Positions 25,919 to 35,882 of a stretch of DNA of 64,000 nt are shown here, in pieces (within the stretch, counting starts at the first letter, position 1; the number at the start of each line of letters is the position of its first letter). The stretch covers positions 186,001 to 250,000 of the forward strand of contig NC_088340.1 of NCBI RefSeq assembly GCF_036884655.1, given 5' to 3'. The DNA comes from Musa acuminata AAA Group. Taxonomy: Eukaryota; Streptophyta; Magnoliopsida; Zingiberales; Musaceae. A program made the translations under genes and the position numbers. The notes below the pieces were generated by a model. It was given only the letters and a program-made list of their open reading frames with translations, did not search any database and was not told the origin of the DNA.

Positions 25919-27200
25919 AAACTGATGTAACAGGTATCAGTTTTGCATATCCTGTTGTTGAAGAAGCCTCAATCGGTCAATAATGTGATCTTTTGAATCT
26001 CTTGGAAGATAATGATGGCACTTGCCAATTTTTTTTTTAGAAGCACATAGTCCCAAAGCATTTCTCTTCTTTCTGGTTGACATAGAGGCTCAATGGAATG
26101 ATAGCATGCTGAAGAATCACAAGTCCTCTTCAGTTGTTGAATCTTGTTTGCTGCTCAGTTTTACTGATTTTTGTTCTTTGGAACCTTGGTTGTGTAAGAT
26201 GCCTCGCATTGCAAGGTATTTGTTCTGTTTCAGTGCACCAAATAGATAAGTAATCAGTCACTTCTCCGGGGTATGTTCTGCTCACCAAAATTCTCAGAGT
26301 TGTTGATATGGTAATGTAACTGTGAGAGTCCCATCATCCATATATCTGGGTGGAGACAATATCGACTTCACAATGTTGAGAAATTGTGGCAGCAATTTCC
26401 TGTATTGGACATGATAAATCAGAAGAAGAAAGAATGTTGTATTCATGCTCTCAGTATGAAATCGACGTTCCCTCCTTTTCATGAGTGATTGATTTCAAGT
26501 TGCTTGATATTTAATTTGTATTGGAGGGAGGTTAATTGGAAATTAATTAATTCTCCTCTATATGAAAAAAATTAATTAATTTTTCTTATCCCTCGTAAAC
26601 CTTATTCAGAGATTTATTTAAGGTTAATTATAATTTAATTATTACTTTTAGTTATTATATATGTTTATTATCATAATTTAGTCATATATTCAAGTCTACT
26701 AGTATACTTTGACTTATTATACTATAGTTAAAGTATACATTAATGTTTATGTATTGTTCAATCTATATTTCATAGAATAATGAGAAAAATATTTTTAAAA
26801 TATATATAATTTAATTTTAAAAGTTAAAAATATAAATATATCATTTATCATATTTATGAAACATAGATATTATTAATCATATCACTAAGTGATAATAATA
26901 TATTTATGAAGTATACTTTCATTAAGTGAGAGGATTATTGACTTGGGTATTATAATCCTCGTATCTTAATAAAAATTTTATCATCGAAATCTTTTATTTG
27001 AATAGCTTTATATATTTCTATTGTATCTCTTCCTAAGTTACTTCCTATGTTACTTAGATTATATTTTGTAAAATTTTTTCTCTGTGTACAACTCGTTTCG
27101 CGTACATCAAATTTTATCCAATTATATTGGTTATTACATGAGAATATATGAAATATACTTTCTCACTATTGATATATAAAATATATTATGCATAAAGTTA
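25919..27200. other. CCCH 3' UTR, then AT-rich DNA leading into the gypsy relic
   Basis: To about 26500 this is probably 3' UTR and terminator DNA of the CCCH gene. From 26500 to 27200 it becomes very AT-rich without recognisable frames; by position it should be the integrase C-terminus or 3' LTR of the minus-strand gypsy element, but no LTR boundary can be seen. Confidence 0.4.
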
Positions 27201-27895
27201 GACGGTCGATTATATCACTAATTTAATCAATGATTTTCACTTATATAATGCTTCAAATGATGTCATCTTAATCGTTCGCTAGTAATTATTATTATAGATA
27301 AATTCTATCAAAAATATATATTTGCTCTATGATTCCTTGAAGTGTAAGACACAAGCTTTTAGTATATCATCTAATATCTAATATCTGAATGATTTTTTTT
27401 ATTGACTATTTATCTAAGGATGAAAAATCATGCTAAAAGCTAATTTTATCCATAATGCCTTATGTAGACTCCTCTAAAATCTTGATGTGAATATGGAATC
27501 TTTATCTAACATAATAGATATTGTCATTCCATGAAGTCTAATTATCTCTTGGATATATAATTAAACATATTGATCCATGATATAGTTAACACAAATGAGT
27601 AGAAAGTATACTATCTTAGGCATTCTATCCACAAATGACCCAAATTTCATTATGTCCCTTGCTGGTGTTAGGCAAACCCATGATAAAATCTATGTTGAGA
27701 TTTTTTCATTTCAATTCGGGTATTTACAATGGTCTCAAGGTACTTGTTGGCTTCTGATATTATATTTTTATTTATTGATATATGATATACTCTCAACAAA
27801 TTATATTATCTCTTTTCATTCTTGGCCACCAGTAATACTCTTTTATCTTTGTATATTTTGGTTGTTCTATGGTGCACTAAGTATAGAGATGAGTG
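27200..27895 (-). pseudogene. Ty3/gypsy integrase relic
   Basis: Reading the minus strand with frameshifts gives, from high to low coordinate: AHSS...VHHRTTKIYKD (cf. AHSSRYAxHPGSTKMYxDLK), YYWWPRMKRD (cf. YWWPGMKRDI), then IMGLPNTSKGHNEIWVI (cf. FVMGLPRTSKGHDxIWVIVDRLTKSAHFLP), IIRLHGMTISIMLDKDSIF (cf. IVRLHGVPxSIVSDRDPRF) and FEALY (cf. PFEALYG). This covers the HHCC finger and the catalytic core of integrase. Many stops show it is dead. The element was cut in its AHS codons by the solo LTR starting at 27896; the other half resumes at 29455. Confidence 0.85.
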
Positions 27896-29454
27896 TGCTA
27901 GTCATAGATGCACTGCAAGCCAATCAACATATATGACTTGACGCGTAGTCTTTTTGTTTATTATTTGATATTTTATTATTTTATATTGTATATTGCATGA
28001 ATATATTGTGACGTCCATATATTTGTGCAATGAGAATCAGATCGTGTGAGATCGATTCGTCTTTAAATACAGATCCTAAATTATCTCAGTCATAGGTTAC
28101 CCGAAAATGTCATTAAGATAACCATACAGATTGGTGTGTTGTATACTCATCCATATGATGGATGTAGTTGGTCTCATAGCTGCTCGTGCGGGGACACTAG
28201 GGATTCAATGCAGGTGCTCATTGGAGAATGAGTTTATTGATTGATCCGCTCACGGAATGCTAAATGGTTGATGATGTCTTATTCTCCAATATTGATTCCG
28301 TCATCCCAGTGGTGTATCTGGTCTTTAGACTTGAGACACCAAGGATGTTATATATGAGTACTCAACTCTTTGATACCAGACTTATAAGTTTGGAGGTTCC
28401 ATATCTAGCACAATCGGTCATCAGAAGTGGTAGCTAACCTTACGAGGGCTATTGAGTATCTATAGATGATCATTTACTCTTGGTATCATGAGAGAAAGAT
28501 CTTATGTGTTTTTGCTTAGACAAATCCCTAGCCAGGGTCATTCGGATTGAGAGAGAAAGAGTTCTCCGGGAGAATTCGATTAGAGCGAGACTTAAGTAGA
28601 AACTATATGAGTTTGATAGTACCATGACCGGTATACAGTCTCTAGGGTATTAGATGGATAAGGAACTATAAATACATGGTAACTAAGGACAGATATGTCC
28701 AAAGGATTAGATTCCCTTATATCGTTTGGGGACTACGGCGTAGTGGCTTTGTACGTCCGTAGTCGATAAGTCAAGTGAATTATTATGGAGATAATAATTC
28801 ACTGAACCACAAGGAGTTCTGATAGGTATGATTCACGGCCAGCTCGATATTGGGCCTAGAGGGTCACACACATATGGTAGCCGTTGAGACGAGTAGAGGT
28901 TCCGATATAAGATATCTGTCGAACCCTCTATCTTATTAGATATCTAATAAGCTCCTAAATTATTGGATCCTATGAATGAGATATAATAAGAGCCAATAAG
29001 AGATCATTGGATAGAGATTCACTAATCTAAGAGGCTTGGGTAGTTGAATGAAGATCCAATACCCAATATGGCAGGATCCATTAGGGTTAAGTTGACAACG
29101 AGCCTCTATAAATAGGAGGGAATCAAACACTCATAGGTTAGAGGTTTTCTTGGTTGTCACATTCTATTCTCCTCTCTCATCCTTCTCAAAGAGGAGCGTT
29201 GTCACAGCCCTACTGTGTTGATCACCACTAGAGAGAAAGATGCTTGAACTCTTTCGTCCTCTCTTACTGATCTATAGAGATTTAGGGATATGCGATCTCC
29301 CTAAGTAACACAACTATCTCATGCATAGTTTTTCAGTTTTATAGATTTTGCGCACCAATATTCCCACGACGACAAACACTTATTTAGAAAATTTAGGGAT
29401 TTTATTTTTTATTCTTCCGCTGCACATGTGATGCCTCTCTTGGATTTCGCTACA
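27896..29454 (+). mobile_element. Solo LTR (1559 bp) with 5-bp TSD GAGTG, nested in gypsy integrase
   Basis: The segment begins TGCTAGTCATAG, ends TTTCGCTACA, and is flanked on both sides by GAGTG (27891-27895 and 29455-29459). Removing it and one TSD copy rejoins the gypsy reading AHS. TG...CA ends with a 5-bp duplication are the mark of LTR-retrotransposon insertion; absence of internal coding DNA indicates a solo LTR left by recombination. A TATA box (TATAAATAG, 29107-29115) sits in a promoter-like setting, implying plus-strand sense. No open frame of note lies inside. The family is unknown to me. Confidence 0.9.
29107..29115 (+). promoter_or_regulatory. LTR TATA box
   Basis: TATAAATAG occurs about 345 bases before the end of the 1559-bp solo LTR, followed by a leader-like segment. 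Typical U3/R promoter position. Activity cannot be judged from sequence. Confidence 0.5.
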
Positions 29455-30234
29455 GAGTGTGCCTCTGTTAAAGATTTTTGCTTTATGTCAAGCTTCTCTA
29501 GTATACATAATCTACCACAAAATCTGATTAAATCTTCATTAATGTAAAAATCTTTTCCCTTTGCTACCTTTATGCTTCGATCGATTCAAATAAGGGTCTC
29601 TGACCTATAGCTCTTTAATTTTCCTCAAAAGGATTGGGTACGATATTCTCTCAATTAAACTTTTAAAGATTATCTCATATTCAAATTTATACATTTTTAT
29701 ATTGAGAGGTCTTTGAACCATTGATAAAGTAGCTAAATTAACTGATTTTCTACTCAATGTATCAGCAAATACATTCGCTTTCCTATGATGATAATTCATC
29801 ATATAATTCTAATCTTTTGCCAACTTCAGTTATCTCCTATATCCCATATTCAACTTCTTTCGAGAAAATAAATATTTCAAACTTTTATAATCAGTATATA
29901 TTTTATATTTCTCCGTATAAAGATAATATCACTAAATTTTTAAGACAAACACCATCGTTATCAACTCTAAATTATGCTCATGATGTTTTAATTATTTTGA
30001 TATATAAGCTATAACTTTATCCTTTTATATCAAACACATCTTAGATTATTTTTAAATATATCACTATACATCACAAATGAATCTGAAATCAATTAGGTGA
30101 GATCTAATGTTATTTGTTTTGTACAACATGAATTGAAGATGAAATCAATCTCCTTTTAGTTCTTAAAAACTATTTTCACATGCCTCAATTCATTTAAATT
30201 TAATTTTTTTAGTTAATTAGTGAGATGTGATATT
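29455..30234 (-). pseudogene. Ty3/gypsy RNase H region and integrase N-terminus relic
   Basis: Minus-strand translation gives KIKFKWIEACENSF-ELKRR near 30100-30210 (cf. KFxWTEKCExSFQELKxRL), and YHHRKANVFADTLSRKS near 29740-29800 (cf. the RNase H tail YHPGKANVVADALSRKS). It ends with LTEAHS at about 29455-29475, continuing across the solo LTR into the integrase at 27895. Stops are frequent. The right-hand edge at 30234 is the insertion site of the second solo LTR. Confidence 0.85.
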
Positions 30235-31855
30235 TGTTAGGATCGGAGCGGCACTAAGAGGGGGGGGGGTGAATTAGTGCAGCGGATTAAAACTCGTAAG
30301 TTTGAAAATAAATTCGTAAATACGAGGAGATTTCGTTTTAACAGTAACTTGAGTAAAATGAGAAAATAAAATCCGAAAGCTAGCAATAGTGTAGATGACA
30401 ATTTCAGGAAGGTAAATACTCACACATTCAAGGAACGCACCAATTTAAAGTGGTTCGGTCAAAATGACCTACATCCACTTGCGAAGCCTTCTTCGAAGAG
30501 GCTCCCAACTTCCACTAGCAAATCACTTTGAAGGGAAAGGACAAATACCCCTCTTACAACCTTTTACAAGTGGTTCACACTCTTATAATTTTCAAAGAGA
30601 AAGAGGGAGGTGAACACTCAAGCTATTGAAACCAAAAACTTGCTAAAGGCTTTGCTAAGACTTTTATCTCAATCTCTTGATTCTCAAAGGTTGTAATCTC
30701 AGCTGAGAATTGAGAAGTATTTATAGGCCCCAAGAGGATTCAAATTTGGGCTCCAAATTTTGAATTCTTTTGGGTTTCCGAGGCTGGCGGTGCCATCGCC
30801 TGTTAGTGACGGACACTGACAGTGTACTGGCGGTGCCACCGCCAGACCTCTTGGGTGCTGGGCGGTGCCACCGTTCAGTCCAGCGGTGCCATCGCTTGGT
30901 TCTCGGGTTCTAGGCGATGCCACTGCCTAATCTGGCGGTGCCACCGCCTACACTATTTCAGCTCACTAGTTGGGCTCCAAACTTGGCCCAAACCAGTCCG
31001 AACTCGGGCCCAATTGGCCCATACTTGGGTTATGGGATTAACACCTAATCCTAACCCTAATTAACATACTAACTACGAATTTAAAGATATTTCCTAAGCT
31101 ATTACAAAGTCCGTAAGTCAAGACTTCTTCCGGCGAGCTTCCGGCGAACTTTCGACGGTCTTCCGATAAACTCTCGGAAACCGTTCTACGGACTCCCGGC
31201 AAGCTCCTAGACTTCACAATTTGATCTTGGCGAGTTCCAACGAGCTTCTTCGGCAAGCTCCGATCTTTCTCGGTGAGCTCCGCGAACTTTCAACGAACTT
31301 TCCGATGAGCTTCCGAAAAACCCTTCGGCAAGCTCCCTACTCATTCTCGGCTAGTTCCGGTAGCATTCCCGACGAACCTTCGGACTTCCGTCGAACTCTT
31401 GGACTCGCAACGAACCCTTTGCGCTTGACTCTGACACTTTGTTTCACTTTATGTCTTCATCGTTATCATAGTTAATCCTGCACACACAAGCCAAAACTCT
31501 ACTCCGATCTAGACAATTATTACAACGCGAATTGACATTCTGTTGCCCGGCACGTCATTGGTTGGCGCTTCGTCCAATTCTTCAGCGCATCGCCACTCTT
31601 ACGGCTTGTTGCCGAATCGGCGGTTGACCTCCGCTACCCCGATATCCTTGGCGCAATTTCGCTCTCCTTGGCCCGATGCCCGACGTCCGAAGCGTTCTGC
31701 CGTCCAATATCCTAACGTGATCTCCTCCGGCGCAATGTCAATTCCTCTTGCTTTAATTGTCTCATCCTGATCAAAGCATCCTATGTCACTCAAAACGCAG
31801 ATCAAATCATAAACACATATCAAGTGGTTTCATTATCAAAATACGAGATTCAACA
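30235..31855 (-). mobile_element. Solo LTR (1621 bp) with 5-bp TSD ATATT, nested in gypsy pol
   Basis: The plus strand begins TGTTAGGATCGGAGCGG and ends GAGATTCAACA, with ATATT flanking at 30230-30234 and 31856-31860. Removing it rejoins the gypsy RNase H/RT relic. A TATA box on the minus strand (TATAAATA, about 30719-30726) suggests minus-strand sense, so the LTR begins TGTTGAATCTCG and ends CCTAACA. The start TGTTGAAT followed by TTTTGATAATGA resembles SIRE/Maximus-type copia LTRs, which is an inference. Internally there are two clusters of short repeats: GGTGCCACCGCC variants (about 30785-30955) and TTCCGGCGAGCTTC variants (about 31125-31400). No retroviral genes are present. Confidence 0.9.
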
Positions 31856-31860
31856 ATATT

Positions 31861-32480
31861 ATCTTGAAAAATCCTTTTACAATACATCTATAATAACTTC
31901 TCATCCCAAGAAAACTTGTTACCCCTATTACAATAGGTCGGGGCTAGTTACTAAATGCTTCCACCTTAATTGAATCTACTTAGATCTCTTCCTTGGTTAC
32001 ATTATGCATAAGGAATATTAGCTTCTCTAATCAAAATTCACACTTCTTAGACCTTATATATAATTATTTTTTAATATATTCAAGGTTATTTTTAAATGTT
32101 TTGTATATTCCTTCGTAAAGTGTGAATATATCAAAATGTCTAATAAAAATAATCATAAATATGGTTAGATACTCATTGAATATCCTGTTTATTAAGTCCA
32201 TATAGATAGCTGATATATTTGTTAGGTCAAATGACATCATTAGAAATTTAAAGTGCTCCTATCTAATCTTAAAAGCGATATTGGAAATATCCTCCTTGAT
32301 TTTCAATTGATGATACCCTCCTCTTGGATCAATTTTGAAAAACACTTATGCACCTTTAAATTGATCAAACAAGTTATTAATTCTGGAAAATAGATATTTA
32401 TTCTTAATAGTCACTTTATTCAACTCTCTATAATCTATGTACAATTATATTGTCCTATTTTTTTCTTTATAAATAGGATT
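31861..32480 (-). pseudogene. Ty3/gypsy reverse transcriptase relic
   Basis: The minus strand reads [12 protein letters not shown] near 32410-32450 (cf. [19 protein letters not shown]), then [31 protein letters not shown] (cf. FSKIDLRSGYHQLRI), FKFLMMSFDLTN (cf. YEFLVMPFGLTNAP) and, at the left edge, SFLGMRSYYRCIVKGFF (cf. SFLGLAGYYRRFVEGFS). This is the RT palm and thumb of a plant gypsy element. The catalytic YxDD-equivalent stretch is degraded. It is the same element as the RNase H and integrase pieces further left. Confidence 0.88.
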
Positions 32481-33223
32481 GGTGCTCTCATGATGAAAAG
32501 TTAGGGTAAATGAACTCTTGATTAAGGAGCTCTGTATCTTTAACTCTTTCAATTCGAGTTTTTCTATAAGATACTTTGAAAATACGTTCAATACCCTACA
32601 TTAAATCTATGACAAATTTAATCTATCTGATCATATAAAGAGATCCCTTAGAAAGATCTAAAAAAATTTACTTATAACTGGACATATCCTTTAGCTTGAC
32701 TTTCGATTCCACTCTAGTGTCAATCGATATCTTATGCATCTACCATTTAAAAGTCTCATTGCTTTTATTATCGAGATAAAGTGGATTGATGTTTTCTCTT
32801 TAGAATCAACAAAAAGAAACTCTACATACTTAGAGGTTGAAATACTATTCTTTTTTTTTTTTACAATCAATGAAAATATGATGTTTAGATAACCAATTCA
32901 TACTTAGTATAATATCAAAATCTTATATATTCAATATTATCATATTTACAATTAATTCTTTGTCAACAATTTGAATTAGATAAAATCTCAATTCTTAACG
33001 TAAATATATTATATCCTTTAATGGAATAACTATGTAATACATCACATAGTTTCTCCATATAAGCTAATTATTCAAAAAAATATATTATGTTAGAATCAAT
33101 TAATGTATGTAAGAAAATATCATAAATAAATATCTCACCCAAGAGAACTTAGAGGCTAATGTCTACTTTTGTCTTAGTCATCGCAAACAGTTTGCCTAAT
33201 ATTCTTTTCTATTCTGATGAGAT

Positions 33224-33345
33224 TGATATATAGTTCCTTGCTAAATGTTCTGGCTTTCTACATCGAAAACATAACCATTTACCTTTAAGACATTCTCTCA
33301 TATGATACTTTTCACATTTAGGGCAAGTGGATCTTTGTGCCCGAG
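33224..33345 (-). pseudogene. Ty3/gypsy gag zinc-knuckle relic
   Basis: The minus strand reads CPKCEKYHMREC followed by CFRCRKPEHLARN, two CCHC-like knuckles, the second ending with N instead of C. This matches the nucleocapsid part of a plant gypsy gag with duplicated knuckles. Order and strand fit the RT relic at lower coordinates, so it belongs to the same element; the protease region would lie between about 32500 and 33200 but I cannot recognise it. Confidence 0.7.
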
Positions 33346-33599
33346 CTAGTTGAGACGATAAGGATATTTGATCCACTTTTTGGTAATCTTAATATGAAAT
33401 TTAAAGAAATATTCCCACACGACCTCTCTAGTATAATCAAGATCTCCAAAAAAATCCACTAGCTTTTATTACTTCACTTGGACTCAAAATCATTATACCT
33501 TGCCCTCTTTAATTAGTTGTATTAGGGTTATCACTTAGAGATCATTGTATAGTTAGTCCTTGATCTTAGAAAAAAATTGGGATTGTAACTAACTCGTAT

Positions 33600-34440
33600 G
33601 GTCTTTACCTACTAGTTGCATTGCATTCACCTAACTCAACATTTTTGCTCAAGGCATTGACTATAATATTTACTCGTTTGGGCTTATACTTCATTACCAT
33701 ATCAAATTTAATTAGTAGGTCCTTCCATCTTATATATTTTAGGGAGAGTTTTTTCTGAGTCTAAAAATAACTTAATATGATCATCATCAACACAAATCAC
33801 GTTTTGAAAAGTTAAAGTCTCTATACTCAAATACTATAAACCACTAATGTCATCTTCTTCTTACGCACAGGATATTATAACTTAATCTCATTGAGCTTAT
33901 AGCTCTCGTAAACCATCACGTGACTCTCTATATAATAATTCTTTCAATAGTAAAATATAAAGCATTCATATAAATTTTAAAAGGTTCATACTTTTCTAAC
34001 CATCATCAAGACTATTATTTCTTTAACAACTTCATAAGTCGAGTTGCAATGTTTCAAGTATTTCAAAATGAAACATCGATAATAATTGATAAAACCAAGA
34101 AAGAATCTTAGCTAGCATCTTCTTTGGTTTTTGTCATTCTATCAACGCTTATCAAATGGAATCGTCTACTCCATATCCTAAGAATAAATTTTATTTATTT
34201 ATACAAAATAATATTTCTCTTTTTTTCATAAATAAAATATTCTCCCAGAAGAGTTTGGCAAATGATTTCATATATTTAAATACATGCTTATCATAATCTA
34301 TGTTAAGCCCAGCTAAAAAGTTAAAAAAACTTCTCTTTTTCAACAATTACCTTCGCTACACTTCATCTTAACATCTTGGGAATAATCAAGATGGAGCTAC
34401 AATCCTTTGTTTTAATCTCTTAAATGTGAGTAACATCTTT
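33600..34440 (-). mobile_element. Second, distinct Ty3/gypsy relic (RT/RNase H)
   Basis: The minus strand gives KHVFKYMKSFAKLF near 34250-34300, FFLGFINYYRCF near 34060-34110 (cf. SFLGLxNYYRRF), and RWKDLLIKFDMVMKYKPKRVN then NALSKNVEL at about 33640-33740 (cf. RNase H tail FDFxIEYKPGRxNxxADALSRKAEL). Because a complete RT to integrase order already exists to the left, this repeats the same protein region and must be another element, probably of the chromovirus type. No LTRs or TSD recognised. Confidence 0.7.
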
Positions 34441-34699
34441 GACATTTGAAAATGTATTTCACTGTCTCCCAAATCTCTTTTACTGTAGATATAAACATGC
34501 ATACCATTGAACAGAGGAAGAAAGATTGTTTTGGGCAATGAAGAAAATAACTTTTAGCCTTATATCAGATACTCTTATAAAGGAATTCTTCTTCTTTATT
34601 TGATTGAGGAACTTATATAATTTACAAGAGTACAAATTTGATAAATGGAGAAACGAAATCATACAATTATAGGAAACTAATATCTTAAAAAATAAAATG

Positions 34700-34960
34700 G
34701 AGAAACTAAATCCCATGAGGCATTGTGGACAATGGTCTGATTGTTTTCTCCACCTAATGCAGGTGAGATGTGAAGCAGAGAAGCTCCAGGTCCTGCTGTT
34801 CTTTGATATCATGAAGATCACATTTCCAGCTAAATCCTATTAAGCGTTGTGGACAATGGTCTGATTGTTTTCTCCTCCTAATGCAGGTGAGATGTGAAGC
34901 AGAGAAGCACCAGGTCCTGCTGTTCTTTGATATCATGAAGATCACATTTCCAAATTCAGA
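34700..34960. repeat. 124-bp tandem duplication of unknown sequence
   Basis: GTGGACAATGGTCTGATTGT starts at 34725 and again at 34849; the copies share the following TTTTCTCC, GCAGGTGAGATGTGAAGCAG, and TTTGATATCATGAAGATCAC with only a few differences. Open frames exist on both strands through each copy but none matches a family I know. The surroundings (34440-35880) otherwise hold no recognisable gene; part of it is the PPR gene's 3' flank. Confidence 0.85.
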
Positions 34961-35882
34961 GTTCCGAGAATCCAGAAATCTAGTATGTGGTCCTGGGGGA
35001 GCCGTGATGACACCGTATCAGAAGCCAGCCTCCTCCAGCAAAATCAATCTGCGAATGTCTCAATTAACAATCTGATTAGCCGTATCTCCATCAAGGCCTC
35101 ACAACATCAGGTCACTTGTATGGATGATGAATGGAGGCCAAAGTCTTAGAGGTCGATTTCTGGCTGTTTGAATGCAGAGATGATCAAAAGGACACGCTAA
35201 GGGAAAAGTGTAAAGTCTTCTGGCGAGCATGACAGAAGAACTTCAACTTATACAGTCATCTCATGATTACCTGATCAATAAAAGAGAAAGACTAGTTAAA
35301 ATCCATATAAATTCAAGTCTGATGATTTCTTCTTACCTTCTTATGATTTCTTCTTCATTCAGATGGGGGTACATGTTTGGCATCATCCACAATCATCAAA
35401 TTGGCAGTAAGAGAGAAGTGTGAGAGAGATGGGGGTAACTCTGCATATGGATTCTTCATTCAGCTCCCCAATAGTCCCTGCAAATTAAGGAGTATAAGAG
35501 AACACAGGGCTGAAATATTAAACACATCCACAAAATATAGTTTTAAGTAATTTTGACTGGTATTCACTGATAGAACTGACTCCCAAAGAAAAGAGTTCTC
35601 AAAAGGAAGTTTCATTCTTTATTTCAATTTAGTCATGCCTCTATGCTGTCCATGGTTGTGAACCAAAAGATCTACCTAGAGCTATGCCTAGGTCATCAAA
35701 CATATTTACCACACCAAATCTGAAATAATGGAGGACCTTATGGCTCCGGTTGTGATCTCGACAAGCTCAAGAGAAATGACAGCTATTTACAACTCTTACC
35801 TTGATTACCAGGGGTATAGCAGCCAGAGACGAAGGTGACCAGTTAGTGGCCGTTGAAAATCATAATTGTGCAAATGCTGCTT

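Noticed and set aside
27595..27936. 113-residue plus-strand frame
   Set aside because: It is the antisense of the gypsy integrase relic, which explains the sequence on the minus strand.
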